The notes beneath the pieces are model-generated. The model did not search any database. It had not been told where the DNA came from and saw nothing but the letters and a program-made list of their open reading frames with translations. A stretch of DNA of 64,000 nt from Phialocephala subalpina (taxonomy: Eukaryota; Ascomycota; Leotiomycetes; Helotiales; Mollisiaceae). The position numbers were made by a program, and so were the translations under genes. The stretch covers positions 42,150-106,149 of the forward strand of contig FJOG01000066.1 of NCBI GenBank assembly GCA_900073065.1, written 5' to 3'. Positions 1-11,098 of this stretch are shown here, in pieces (positions within the stretch are counted from its first letter, which is position 1; every line of letters begins with the position of its first letter).

Positions 1-1455
1 TGCAGCCCTTGAATGAACTTGGGAGCTTGAGCAGCATTCCCCTCAACTAGTCCCTCAACTGCCTCCTCTGCAACTCCTTCAACAACGACCTCCCCAACGC
101 TCTTGAATTCTGGCCACTCAAAGACGGTTGAGCGCTCATCTACCTCTCCAGCTTTGTACTCGCTAGCCCAACCATCACTGCTCTCTCTCCCGGCATTCTC
201 CTCCGACGATTCGTATTCGATGTCTTCATCTCCATCATCGCTATCCTCCTCCGAGCCATCATCATCCGAGACCAGATCTCTGCCACTTCGTCTATGTCCT
301 ACTCGAGAGGCCGAGTCCCCAGGTACAATAGTTGCAATGTCATCCTCGCTGTCGTTCTCTTTGTCCCCACCAACCTCAACATCGAGCTCCTCCTCCACAT
401 CGACCGCGTTTAAGGCATCCTTGTACTCTTGACTTGCCAACAACATATCAGCGACTAGCGTAGCCTCCTCCTTCTCCCGAGCACTCATAGACCTATCGAA
501 TGACTTTGGTATGCCCTTATCCTTATCACCACTCTGGATCCAGTCGAAGAAAGTGACCACACCAAGCCAGTATCCTGGTTCCGTCATCTCCTTCATCTTC
601 TTGACTCCCTCGCTGCCTTGGTTTCCAAAAGTCTCGTCGATCATCGCGATCTGCATGTAAATGAGCTTGCTCGTGATATGCGGCTTTACGTCCCACTTCG
701 AGCATTTCGGATACCAATAGACACCAGACTGGGGAAGGATCCAAGGCTTGGCGAAGATAGCGGCGAGAGCATCAGACCATTGCGTCATTAATCCAGCCGG
801 GCACTTGAGATACGAAGGCTGACCTTTCTCGTTAAGGCGCGCTCCAACGACTTCGCGATACCGAAGGATCAGAATCTTCTCCATGGGGTTGAGATACTTG
901 GACTGGTCTGAGGGTGGTGCACTAGATCGAGCTCGTCAGCATGTTCCTCAATAGTTCACACTGTGTCTGGATATCGTAGGAATCGCGTCCAAATTCCCGA
1001 TACAACACGGGGATTGGAAGAACACGAAAGAATAGCGCATACCTCGATGGCTTATGGGAACCGTCCTTGAGTAAATAATCAAACATATCATCAAGTGTAT
1101 TCGTGAGTGTAGGTTGAAACGCTTCAGCTTCATCCCGCTCCTCACGATCCAACTCGAGGTCTGATCCAAGCTCGCCATTAGCAGCCAACAAAGCTTCCAT
1201 GCGTTCTTTCTTTCTCCGATTTTGACCGGTGCCTTTACCCTTCATCACCTTCTTACTCGTCTTCGACTCGTCAACCTTGGATGCGGCCTGTTCGGACTCG
1301 GGAGGAGGCTTCGGAAGGGCGTCGTAGAAGGATACAGTGGCGCGTCTGTAGTTTTCCAGCACAGATGCCGCAGGTAGCTCTGCAGCACAAAGCAATGGTT
1401 GAATTTCCATTAACAGCTCAGAGAGCTTTGTTGCGATTTTGCGCGCCTTGTCCAT
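1..1455 (-). CDS. Unrecognised fungal protein, truncated by left window edge
   Basis: Two exons: 1043-1455 and 1-921, the second running off the window. The intron (922-1042, 121 bp) has donor GTATGC, branch-like GCTGAC and acceptor TCTAG, and joins in phase 2 to give a continuous frame of about 444 residues so far. The first exon reads through the intron for 40 codons before a stop, so the intron is inferred from frame continuity. The N-terminus is helical. Residues about 50-80 are Lys/Arg-rich (KKVMKGKGTGQNRRKKER), which could be a nuclear or nucleolar signal. The central part is rich in Trp and Tyr (PWILPQSGVYWYPKCSKW). After about residue 300 it becomes strongly acidic and Ser/Asp/Glu-rich. 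I do not recognise the family. A nuclear or nucleolar role is only suggested by the basic and acidic tracts. The start ATG at 1455 is the only one before the conserved-looking part. Confidence 0.7.
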
Positions 1456-3251
1456 GTTGAAGATTCAACCGTTTTGTTGATGTTGTTGTGAAATGTAGAA
1501 GGAGATCGCGAAGGTGTTCACAAGGTAGGTTTATTTTGACGGTGAAGTTGAGCGCGAGAAGCTACGGCTCTTACCGAAACGGTAGATAGAGAAATATCAC
1601 ACCCCAACATCGCGTACAAAATCATCATTCCTACGCTAAGGAACTCTTACCGCTCAATAGCCGAGACAACCATAAAAAGCAGCTAAAAAAATTCCCAAAA
1701 AGCCCACCCCCAAGAAAGAAGCCACCTTCAATCCCCAATGCAAGTCGCTATAAAGGCAAAAAAAAAATTACAGGATCAGCTAGGAATCGGTATCACTACT
1801 GGCTGCTTTCGTAAACTAATTGCTGAAGAGTTACTTGTTAGGTAACTACGACACCAGCAAATGGACCTATCGCTTCGTGATCTGTGCTAAATATTTTGAC
1901 TATTTAAATTTATACACCTCTGAACTGGGCATAAGCGAGTAGCCAATCAAGATTCCCCGACACCCGAACTTCAACCACGACTAGCCTCCAACACAGCTAT
2001 GCTTCGTTTCTGCGAATTCTCATCATGCACGAGTATGCAACATATCTTAACTGAGTAGTTGTTCTGGGGAAAGAATGAAACGATTGGTATCGTTTTACTC
2101 GGGGAGTTGATGTGCACAATAACGTTCGATTACAGCCCATCTTCTCTTTTGGAGAGCGTCATAATTTGGCCAACACATGCCGCAAATCATGTTTGCTCCG
2201 ATACAGGAGGTTCATGAAAGTCTCACTGATCAAGGAGCTACTACCGGTATCATAAAATAGTCATCCGAAGCTATGATGCGAGGAAACGCGCTCCCGGATC
2301 GTGACGACCCCGCTTTAACAATCCTCCCACAATTCTCCCTCTCCCAGACAAAGCTTTGTCTGTTGGGCAACTGAATCTCGAGAAATAATCAAAACTCCAA
2401 CGGTCGGATCAACCTTCGGCAGTGTATCTTCGAAATCTACAAGTGAGTATGAGGGTGTTGTCTCAAGTGGTAAGCATCCCTGCTCTAAGTTGTACGACCT
2501 AGGCCAAAAAGTCCGCAAAACAATGTTATAGATGATTATGATAAACCGAGAGCAGTGAGATTCCTAGAAGCAACGACTATGACTTCAATGGACTCAGATA
2601 GGGGAGCTTGGTGATCTGAGACAACCTGGGCACGCTCTCTGCTCCCGCCCTCAGCAAATTATTTGTCCATATCGAAAAGTAAGATGTGATTGATGAAGCA
2701 AATTACAACCCATACATCAAACCTCCTCTACCTTGCGACTTGTAATGTCCCTTCCAAAACGGTGAGCGGTGAAGAAAGTGTTATAGTGTCCCTCGACCCA
2801 GCGCAGTCTAACCCGTCCGCTCCAGCTGATGATTCCGCTTAAGAGCCGGAAGTCATTCCTTGTCCGTTCTGCACCAGAAGTATACTTTTCAATAAAAGGT
2901 ATTGGCGATGTCTCCGCCGGTGTAGAACGCCTCTTTTGGTTAGTGTGAAACCTTATTTGCTTATAACAATTCTCCATCGGTGGTGGTGGTTTTTTCACGT
3001 CTTCCCCGCCGACAAATCGTGTCAACAACAATGTTGGGATATACCACCATATATGCGCGTCAACCAATAAGCATCCATAGCACCGCGTAATAGCTTTGAC
3101 TGCAAACGTTTTATACTTGCAGCTCCTCATCATCATGGGATAGCTACTTTCTCGACAGGCCGGTTGCCCCCAAGTACTTCCTCCTCTTCCACTTGCCACC
3201 GCCTCGAGTGTCGAAGTCTCCGTCGACACACTACAACAGATTCTCATCACC
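1456..3251. other. Intergenic region without a supported gene
   Basis: About 1.8 kb separates the left-edge gene from the 2EXR relic. I see only short open frames without domain signatures in both orientations. The minus-strand frame around 2717-3301 is the antisense of a plus-strand coiled-coil-like stretch and was not accepted. Confidence 0.4.
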
Positions 3252-3993
3252 ATGACCAAGCTGGACGCTAATATTGACAAATTGGAAGCTTCCAACGTCA
3301 CTGCTCAAGTAGAGATTGTTGCAATACGTAAGTCCCAGCATGAGAATAGCGGCCGTGGTCGTTTCGTTTGCTTTCATGAAACTCCCTATCGAGCTTAGAC
3401 GAGTCACCTGGCAACATGCATTGGATACGCATCACGTTGTTGCTACTGAGCTTGTGTGCGCAAATTCAGGGACTGTTGATGAGATTGCTGCCGCAATGAG
3501 CGCAACTCTCTTCTTGCTTCGCGTTAATCGAGAGTCCAGAGAGGTTGCGACAGGAGGCCTGGCCAGACTGAATTTACTTACAGATGGTGTCCCACCCCTA
3601 TTCTTCAACCAAGCCATCGACACATTGTGGCTTGCTAACTACACGACCCGCCGAGCACTCAATCCCCGCGGACCTCATCAAGCTCTTTGGTTGAGCGGCC
3701 CTAAATTCAAGAAGGTCGCAATACCTCTCAAAACATGGATTGAGATGAACAATTCGATCGATCACAAACTTCTGGACTACTCATGAGCATTCTTCCAGAA
3801 AGGCGTAGAACAAGTTATTCTGGTCGTGGGTGAAGAAAACCTTACGAACCGTGGAACCCTCACTCTCAGCCCTCGCCAGAGTTACCGCACCCTCCCACTC
3901 GAAGATATTTGGAGTCTATACCCGGGAGAAGAATCACTGACCTAGCTTGAGGTTGAAGAATATATTCAGGACCGTTTTGATCATCCAGTCTAG
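3252..3993 (+). pseudogene. Decayed 2EXR (F-box-like) domain gene
   Basis: The clear part starts at ATG 3340 and reads MRIAAVVVSFAFMKLPIELR, followed by VTWQHAL and, 40 residues later, LLRVNRESRE. This is the 2EXR pattern: an F-box-like Leu-Pro-x-Glu-Leu-Arg motif, then Asn-Arg-Glu-Ser-Arg-Glu. 2EXR proteins are abundant, mostly uncharacterised fungal proteins. The frame meets TGA at 3784-3786, but the following codons still look coding in the same frame (FFQKGVEQVILVVGEENL, then PLEDIWSLYPGEE), interrupted by TAG at 3943-3945 and 3991-3993. TAG is what CAG becomes by C-to-T change, and TGA what CGA becomes, so RIP-type damage fits. A coiled-coil-like stretch just upstream (from ATG 3252, LDANIDKLEASNVTAQVEI) may be a former 5' exon, since it ends at a GTAAGT-like site. 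A short functional protein ending at 3786 cannot be excluded. Confidence 0.6.
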
Positions 3994-5224
3994 GACTATA
4001 GTAATGCACATTATGTAACATCAAGTGAGAACTATCTCCCTTAATCTGTCGCCCATTTTAACTAAGTTAGAGGACAATGATATGGATCCGATAGGCGATG
4101 ATTACGCCTTTTTTCATTGTGACAAGGGCATTGGATCCTCCAGTATTCAAGATCATGGAGGTCATCAGTAGCCGACCCCTTTGAGTCGTAATTGAAATTG
4201 ATATGTTAGCCACGAAGTCTTGTAAAGAGCATCGATTACGGACCGGAGGATTATATCAACGTCGGAAAGTGGGGGAAGAAAGGATAATTCGGAATAGATT
4301 CGGAAAAATCAAAGAGACTAACGGTACTCACAAAATATAGACATCGAGAAGTTTGGCACTTATTTATGAATAAGAGGGCGTTGGTAGTCTGGCGATTCAA
4401 TATTACAACTAAACGCAATATTCAAATGTAATAGCCGTCGAATTCAATAAGTTTAATCGCTGTTTTATATGATGATTATCTTAACTTAAGGATTTATAAG
4501 AGGCCGCAAGTGCGCTTGCTTTGTCTATTACCGAAGATCTCCCGCCTTAGTATTTACCAGGCGGAGAATAATCGATATCTTTACGAGGCGAACTCCCACA
4601 GTATAATAGAAAATCCCGAATCGTATAATATCCTAATATAAGTATTTTCTTTATATAATTCGAATAAACTTCAATTAAAGAAAATATAATCAAGTAAACT
4701 TTAATTCGATTTAATATATTTATATATAAGAATATTAAAATTATTATATAAATATTATAAAAGGGCAATAAATAAAAGCCTAATTATAAATTACCAAATG
4801 ATAGAAATAAGTAGAACGGAAACTACTTAAAGAATTAAGAATATAAAATACCAGATCTCCTAATATATCCTCAATTAGATTACGTTGTTATTTGCTTGTT
4901 TCTTTTGTATATATATACTCGTTCCTCATTAATCAGAGTCATGGTAATATAAAGCACTTGGTAATAAAAATTTTGTCAGTGAGAGAGAGATATGCATATC
5001 TCAATCGTTTATTAGCGTGGGTTTTTGTTTGTTAGTGAGCTTCTTCGAAGTTATCTAGGATTCTTTCTAAGAGAACATGGCTTCAGGTCGGACCTTTGAT
5101 TGTTCGGCGGTTAATTGGAGGCTATTGAGATGATAGGTATTAAAATATCACTACTTGGGAACTCTACTCAGATTAAATCACTTTCATCACATTAGATCAT
5201 ACTCCATCCCGCCAAACTAGGCTC
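3994..5224. other. AT-rich intergenic stretch
   Basis: Non-coding DNA. About 4420-4990 is AT-rich with frequent TATA and TAAT runs, as expected from old RIP or relaxed composition. I see no gene or RNA signature. Confidence 0.5.
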
Positions 5225-6436
5225 CTAATTTAAAGCCCAGCTCTCAAGTTCCTTCTCAGTCCATTCCCATAACTGCCCCGCCAACGTCTCATTCGCATTC
5301 TCTCTCAGTTTCTTCCCCTTAACTCCAACCGGGACATAGAACCCCCCATTCACAATCCCATCCGTCTTACTCGTCGCCGCCCAACATGAATTCCAACTCC
5401 CCTCCCCCTCCTTCGCTTCATCTTTCACGTTCCCCGCATTCGTAATCCAAATCATCGCTCGATTCGCCAACCCCAAACTCGTAATCAGGCCTGTGTTGAA
5501 CGTCCCTGGATGGATGCTCACACTCGTAATGCCCTTGTCTCCATACCTCCTCGCCATCTCCGCGGCGTAAAGGATGTTGGCAAGTTTGCTCTGTCCATAA
5601 CGCTGCCATGCTCCTGTTCCAAGGAGGAAGGTGTCTTGTTTGGTTTTGAGGTCTTCGAAGACGATGCCGCCCCTTGGATGGCCGGAGAATGCGAGGCTTG
5701 CCACGAATATGACTCGAACGTCTGCATTGGGCAGAGCGGCGGTGGAGAGTAGAGTTGGTAAAAGCAATTTTACCAGTAAGGCGTGGCCGACATGATTTGT
5801 GCCGAACTGGATCTCATATCCGTCGTTCGTGAGGCCTGGTGGGAGAGCCATGACTCCTGCGTTGCATATCAAAATATCGAGTCTCGGTTTTGCGTCCGGT
5901 GGGAAGGTGGATAGGAAGGTTTGAACTCCTGTTTTGACGGTTGCGAGGGAAGCGAGATCGATTTCGAGGAAATTGATGGGAACATTGGGATATTTGATCT
6001 TGAGGTCAGAGGTGAGAGTGTCGGCTCGCGAAGATGACCGGCCGGTGAAGAAGATCCGAGAGGGATTGTGAGCGGCGAAGGATTGGACAGTTTGTGCGCC
6101 TAAGCCGGCGGTACCTGTGGTATGTCAGTGATGCGAGGCTTGATGAGATTAGACCTTGAATAGCACGTGGAAGACGGGCCTCGTCAGAAAGAGAACTAGG
6201 GAGAATATTTGAAGATAAAGGTAATAAGGAATATCTAGGAGAGAGGCGGACTCCTTAAACTTGTGGGTGAAGACAGTACTTTTTGCAGGAAATTCATTTT
6301 GATGAGTTTGCCTGGGGAATAGCGACGTGACGCCTTCATCCGAGCTGAGAGATGCTGAGAGAAACCTACCTCCTGTGACGAGAATCACTTTTCCAGCGAG
6401 ATCAGGGATATCTTTCTCTGGGCTGTATTTCGGCAT
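5225..6436 (-). CDS. Short-chain dehydrogenase/reductase (SDR), retinol-dehydrogenase-like
   Basis: NAD(P)H-dependent oxidoreductase of the classical SDR superfamily; the substrate cannot be deduced. Exon 1 (6370-6436) encodes MPKYSPEKDIPDLAGKVILV plus TG. Exon 2 (5225-6114) completes the cofactor motif TGGTAGLG across the splice junction, so the phase-1 intron 6115-6369 (donor GTAGGT, acceptor CACAG) is well supported. Further SDR hallmarks are the NAG motif (CNAGVMALP) and the catalytic YxxxK (YGQSKLANI), with the usual HPG motif (IHPGTFNTG) after it. The predicted length is 318 aa, normal for fungal retinol-dehydrogenase or WW-oxidoreductase-like SDRs. No signal peptide or membrane segment is evident, so it is probably cytosolic. 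The neighbours are transposon relics, so context gives no pathway. The 255-bp intron is long for this window but contains no alternative exon I can support. Confidence 0.9.
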
Positions 6437-6659
6437 TTTGAGAGACTGGGGTCGAAGAGTTAAAGCCTCAAAGATGGACACACTTAGAGATAGTTGAAAT
6501 AAATGGCGCTTTTACTGCAGGTTTCTATTGAATAAGGAGTAAGTTGCAGTTTAGATAACCGTGCGCTCGGAGCGTAATTACTCCGCGCTTACGTCACTTA
6601 CCGCTCTCACTTAATATTATACGCTAAGGCCCCGAAACGGATAGCTTCGGGGATGAATG

Positions 6660-7090
6660 TTGCTTCATTCGATCAAGCAAGCATATACAGGACAGAAGTA
6701 CGGTGAATGGCACGATGTCCAATACAATTCAAAGTTCCGAAACCCAATATTGAGTTCGTACCCGTTAATGTGGCCGCTCTCGCTCGACCCAGTAGATCCC
6801 GGAATGCAGGGTCTTCTGCCTGTCTCATCTGCTAGTCTATGATGATAACGTCTGTGAACTGGTGCCAGATAATTCGACCATTTGCGTCGTCGTCGTTCCC
6901 AGTTCTAGGCTCCTTCCATAGCACTGATCCTCTGACTGGTGAAAATTGGTGGAAGTCCCCCATGAGGATGACGATAGGCAGCCCACCAAAGAGGTCGAGC
7001 GAGCTTCTATCCTGGAATGGCTCGAGACAGGGAGAATCCAGAGGGAGATTCTCCCTGTCCAAGATAAGGTTGGGTGTACCTAGCACTTAA
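6660..7090 (-). pseudogene. Fragment of PIF1-like helicase (Helitron-type or dispersed)
   Basis: Reading down the minus strand from 7086, the frame contains FGGLPIVILMGDFHQFSPVR, a close match to the Walker-B/motif II region of fungal PIF1-like helicases (usual form: GG, hydrophobic run, GDF.Q..PV). After VIIID the frame hits TAG at about 6837-6839 and continues in frame with QMRQAEDPAFRDLLGRARA and a Thr-Leu-Thr, the segment expected next in this family. The copy is therefore a decayed internal fragment without motif I, upstream of motif II, or the C-terminal motifs. PIF1-like helicases of this kind are often carried by Helitron transposons in fungi. I see no Rep domain or Helitron ends here, so assignment to a Helitron is inference. 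Confidence 0.7.
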
Positions 7091-7429
7091 TTTTACTAGC
7101 AACTCCCACTAAAATAGAGCGTACTCGAGTACTGGGTACAGCACCAATATCGACCCTCGTCGCTAACCCTATAATTGAAGATATACTTGACCATATAAAT
7201 CATAGATTCTCTGCAAGTATGGAGGTTTATTGTGAACTTCTAAATGGCAACATGATAAGATCAACATCCTCTGATTCCTCCCCTAATTTAAACTCTTCTC
7301 CCAACTGCGTTTCCTTTCCCATAGCCTCTGCCTTCTTGCCATGCCCAGTACCCAGTGCCTGTACGATTGGCTTTTCCCTCACGTTCTCGTCGCCGTGACT
7401 CTTTTTCTTTTGCGTCCTCTATATCGTGC

Positions 7430-9225
7430 CATAGTTGTTACTCCTTCTTCTTTGTACGTTTTCGCTGTCGGCCACGACTCGAAGTTAATGGAGGGGCTGT
7501 CGAAGGAGGGAGGGGAGGAGCTATCGAAGATGAAGCTTTTGATAATTTCCTAGAACGAGAAGGCGCTGTCGACAGCGGAGCCTTTGGGGAAGCTTGTCGA
7601 CATGTAGTATCTACAGAAATACAGTCTTGTGTAAGATCGATTGTCTCTGGTCCCTCCCATTGCTCTAGCTCTGACTCTGTTGCTTCATCGAGCTGAGCTT
7701 GCACCTCACTGTCGTCGGGAAACACGCGCGAGAGCGAGGAGAATTGTGTATTAGTCTGGGACCACTGTTGCTGTGGCTGCCGCTGATTGTATTCAATGGC
7801 ATTCCTCTCTTCTAGTTGCGAATCTCGCGCCGCCCGTTTTGCCTCCCGAATTCGATCTTTTTTTTTTCAGCTTCACCTGTAGCTGCAGTCATTGCTCTTT
7901 TGCGGTTAGCCTTAAACTGAAGATTCTCGTTGACTAAAAGAGGGGGCAGAGAACTCTGCTTGTTACCTAGCCTTTCACTGCCTTGTGCGAACGAGTGGGT
8001 GAAGATTTCTCTTTGCCCTGGCGGAAGGGAATCGTGTTGCTGAATGGCTTTGTAGAAAGCTCTCTCCATCATCTCCCTGCCCTGGTCTTTGTATCTCATC
8101 GCGTTTTGAGCTGTAGCTCTTGACTCTGGCAGAGCTGGTGGTAGTGAAGAAGAAGGGGAAGGAGCAGGCGGCGGTGGAGGTGATCGTGACATCTCCCAAA
8201 AGGTGACAGCTTCTGGACCACCGAGGAGCCAACGTGGGTGGAAAAGAGAGAGAGGAATCGGAGTTCGGCTGACGTAGTAATACAACAACCAATGCTTACA
8301 TGGAAGGCAGTATCGGTCTGGTTATTCGCAGCCAAATATTCAACCTTTCTCCTCTTGCAAGTCAAAATCGTCTTCTAAACCCAGCCCAATCGTATCACCA
8401 AGATCCTTAGTAGCAAACGATTCTCTTATAACAAGATCGATACAGAAGTGTTTTAAGAACTGGCCACACTCTGCGAACGCTTCTGCGAACGCCTCTGCGT
8501 CATAAATGCGGGGACGAATATTGCGATTCTCGTTGATTCGCTGGTTATATTGCTTGGCCGGCCTGTCGGATTGCTTAATGATCTTTTTGATAGCATTCGG
8601 AAGGGAGAGCTGGGGACCTAGATCCTTCTTGACGACGTGGTATGACTCTGTCAGTTGAGGAGGACTCGTAATCAGTGGTATCAATGCAGTGGGGAAATTG
8701 TAGCATGTTGGCATGAAGCCGCATCATCAGTTATGCATAGTTTCACTAGGCGGTTTGGCCTAATGCCGATGTTCCAGCGAGAGCACTATATCAAGCAGAC
8801 ATTTCCACCTAGCTAGACAGACAGATTCGACATCAATACCATACATTTTGCCCTAACCACTTCCGCAACTAATAGACTCGTTCCTTTGGGTAGGATAAAC
8901 ACCAAGGTTACGGTAAGTTCGAGTATATGCTCGATAGAACTGAGGCTCTTCTGGCTGGTAATTTCGTCGAATATGCTCTTGTTCAGTTGGTTTGAGCGAT
9001 GGAAGCAACAATTCTCTAGCCTTCTCCAACTCCTCAACGTTAGGAGCTTTAACCCAAGCGCCGATGTACTCCTTAATAACCTTCCTTTCTTTAACAGTGT
9101 AGCCTGAACGGGCAGGGTGCCTTTTGATTGCCTCGATGGCATGCCACTCGCAAAGCTGAAGGTAAGTGTGGGAGCCTCGGCCATTGATTACTTCAAAACA
9201 TCGTTTCAATTTTAAGGCAGATTCA
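7430..9225 (-). pseudogene. Degenerate Mutator-like (MULE) transposase with SWIM zinc finger
   Basis: Fragments line up in order down the minus strand. The 9209-8855 frame has LCEWHAIEAIKRHPARSGYT and later EHIRRNYQPEEPQFYRAYTR, typical of the C-terminal half of the MULE transposase domain, ending TQRNES. The match resumes at about 8650 with ESYHVVKKDLGPQLSLPNAI and IVIRESFATKDLGD. Near 8350-8280 a broken SWIM finger (CxC...CxH; visible as FGCE, stop, then YCLPCKHWL) is followed by PIPLSLFHPRWLLGGPE. A Pro/Ser-rich, basic tail continues to about 7440 with further frame changes. Two in-frame stops break the SWIM region. About 170 bp interrupt the ORF between NES and YHVV (see separate entry). 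The catalytic N-terminal part of the transposase is missing upstream of 9225. The element cannot encode an active transposase. Confidence 0.85.
8695..8855. other. Insertion within the MULE transposase relic
   Basis: The two flanking minus-strand fragments end and begin at the same conserved block (...TQRNES / ESYHVVKK...), so roughly 160-170 bp look inserted into, or badly scrambled within, the transposase frame. The insert is without similarity I recognise and has no obvious terminal repeats. Confidence 0.45.
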
Positions 9226-9598
9226 TTTTATAATATAGCGTCGCCTTGGGTCTTTCTAAGGAAAGTATGCCTTTCACGCCTCCCTCTTTTGTTCTTTTCT
9301 ACCTCTCTTCTCCTTTAATCGTTACTTTGACTTTGCTTACGGATTTTTAAATTGTTATTTCTATAGACATTTTATTCTTCTTACTTACTCGTACTACGGC
9401 TGAAGAGAGTGTATCGGGATGTCTGGGACCCAGGGACCCTTTCGCGCAGTTGAAAGCACTCTGTTATTAATTTGATAATATCCTTGATGTTCATCTGCTT
9501 TCATACTATAAAGCTCCATGTTACTTTGTAGAATGAATCGACTCGGAATCATTAACACTCCTAGCTTTCCGGATCATCCAACTTACTCTATCTTGCCC
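9226..9598. other. Intergenic, probable MULE flank
   Basis: No coding signal. It holds pyrimidine-rich stretches and no RNA gene. If the MULE had long terminal repeats, one end should lie here, but I cannot pair it with a partner. Confidence 0.3.
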
Positions 9599-10249
9599 TC
9601 ATCTAACGTAGCCAAATCGCTTGAAAGCTCTATGTAAAATATCCTTAATCACGCCTTCCTTCCTGTAATTGTAGTCCTGGATCGACTCCCCGCCCAGCTT
9701 GCTTGCCTCGCTACACTCCTTCTTCGTCCTCGCATACAGCTCTCTGTCCTCTACATTTTCTATCAACCACTCCTTGAAAATGCGATGTCTCTCCGCCTCC
9801 GGACATGCAGGTCCCCAAACATGCACGTTCGCAAACATAGGCTCATCAGCGGTAAAGAACCTATGGCTATACCACTTGGGCTCCCGCAATATGAACTGGA
9901 AGCCCTGAGATTCCAGCGCGGCCACGTAGGCGCTCTCGTCATTGATGTCTGGAACTACGACGTCTATGTCTATGATAGCTTTCGCGGGAAGCCCGGGGAC
10001 CGAGGTTGATCCTACGTGAGAGACGGAAACGAGGTGGCCTGTTCCGGGTTCCGCTCCGTTGGTTGATGATGGTGGGCCAAGGGCGGCAACGATACGTGAG
10101 GCGAAGATGGCATAGGTGGAGGGCCAGGTGGGATCCGAGTCGGCGATATCCAGACTGGGCTTGACTTTGCGGAATGAGACACGTTCGACGTCGTTTTCGT
10201 CGAAGTCAAGGTGTTTGACAAGTTCTTCGATAGAGACTCCGTTCGACAT
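9599..10249 (-). CDS. GrpB/UPF0157 family nucleotidyltransferase-like protein
   Basis: Single-exon gene of 216 aa from ATG 10249; an in-frame GTG lies five codons upstream. The diagnostic motif is HVGSTSVPGLPAKAIIDIDV (residues about 75-95), the GSTSVPGLxAKxxxDIxV signature of the GrpB (UPF0157) family in the nucleotidyltransferase superfold, with the two Asp of the DID triplet as putative metal ligands. Further family blocks follow: FILREPKW, HVHVWG-like NVHVWGPACPEAERHRIF, and the C-terminal YNYRKEGVIKDIL. Family members occur as stand-alone proteins or fused to dephospho-CoA kinase; their substrate is unknown. Fungal copies often look bacterial in origin, but I cannot test transfer here. 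It lies alone between transposon relics and appears intact. Confidence 0.9.
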   Translation of the reverse strand: MSNGVSIEELVKHLDFDENDVERVSFRKVKPSLDIADSDPTWPSTYAIFASRIVAALGPPSSTNGAEPGTGHLVSVSHVGSTSVPGLPAKAIIDIDVVVPDINDESAYVAALESQGFQFILREPKWYSHRFFTADEPMFANVHVWGPACPEAERHRIFKEWLIENVEDRELYARTKKECSEASKLGGESIQDYNYRKEGVIKDILHRAFKRFGYVR

Positions 10250-10393
10250 TGCAGTATTGTACACGTTAAAGTAAGAGTGTTTCGAGGAAAGTCGTTCGAA
10301 TCTGTTGCGATTTAGTGCCTAAGGCCTGGGCTTACGTAAGCAATAGTGTCAAACGCCACTGTAGTCATGCTAAATGGATACGGGGATACAGGG

Positions 10394-10451
10394 CCCTATA
10401 AGCCTGGGGCCCTATAAGCCTGGGGCCCTATAAGCCTGGGGCTTATAGGGG
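10394..10451. repeat. Three 16-bp tandem repeats plus inverted partial copy
   Basis: The unit CCCTATAAGCCTGGGG occurs three times without mismatch (10394-10441). It is followed at once by CTTATAGGGG, the reverse complement of the unit's first ten bases (CCCTATAAG with one more C), so the array can form a hairpin. Function unknown. Confidence 0.85.
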
Positions 10452-10906
10452 CTGGAAGCCCTGTAGAGTTGAATATCGGGGTCACCGATACAGTTGAATG
10501 CTCAATTGTATAGGGTTTATTGCATGTGAATTAGGGGGTTCAGGCCTGTACTTACCACTATTATGATAGGCCAGCTATGAATCAATAACTTCCATTCAAT
10601 CTAGCGTATCTGTTCTTAGGATACAAGACGAGGAAGAAGAAGAGAAAGAGTGTAGGTAGGGAAAACCCTTAACACAAGTGAAACACTTCCAACCAAGCTA
10701 GCGTCCGCATCACGTGCACAGCTGGTCTGAGAACCTGTGACAACAGCGTTGGTTACAACTACAGGTGCTTCTGGCTACAACCACAAGCCTGTGGTTATAG
10801 CCGAGCACCTGTGTCTATAGCCGGAATCAAAGTTAATCCACACGCCGTGAGTAGTCGTTCTTACTGCTATTCTCGGATTTCGAGCTTCCCTCCCGGCTTT
10901 TACCAA

Positions 10907-11022
10907 TCGCGAGCTACACTCGGAATGCGAGCTACACCCGGAATCGCGAGCTGTACCCGGTATCGCGAGCTGCACTCGGAATCGCGAGCTACACCCGAAA
11001 TCGCGAGCTGCACTTAGAATCG
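10907..11022. repeat. 19-bp minisatellite inside the inverted-repeat element
   Basis: About six diverged copies of GCGAGCTRCACYCGGAATC stand in tandem. Differences between copies are mostly transitions, and one copy is a base short. Confidence 0.85.
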
Positions 11023-11057
11023 AGATACCGAAATTTTCTGAAGATATACTCTATATA

Positions 11058-11098
11058 GCGACCGCCGACCGATACAGATTATATCGATCGACGGTCGC
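11058..11098. repeat. 41-bp imperfect palindrome
   Basis: The segment starts GCGACCGCCGACCGATA and ends TATCGATCGACGGTCGC. The two halves are reverse complements except for a few C/T differences, so it could extrude or fold as a hairpin. It sits centrally in the inverted-repeat element. Confidence 0.8.

Noticed and set aside
103..432. Plus-strand Ser-rich 109-codon frame
   Set aside because: It is the antisense of the acidic Asp/Glu/Ser C-terminal part of the minus-strand gene at 1-1455; low-complexity antisense frames stay open by chance.
2717..3301. Minus-strand 194-codon frame
   Set aside because: No motif; it overlaps a more plausible plus-strand coiled-coil stretch leading into the 2EXR relic.
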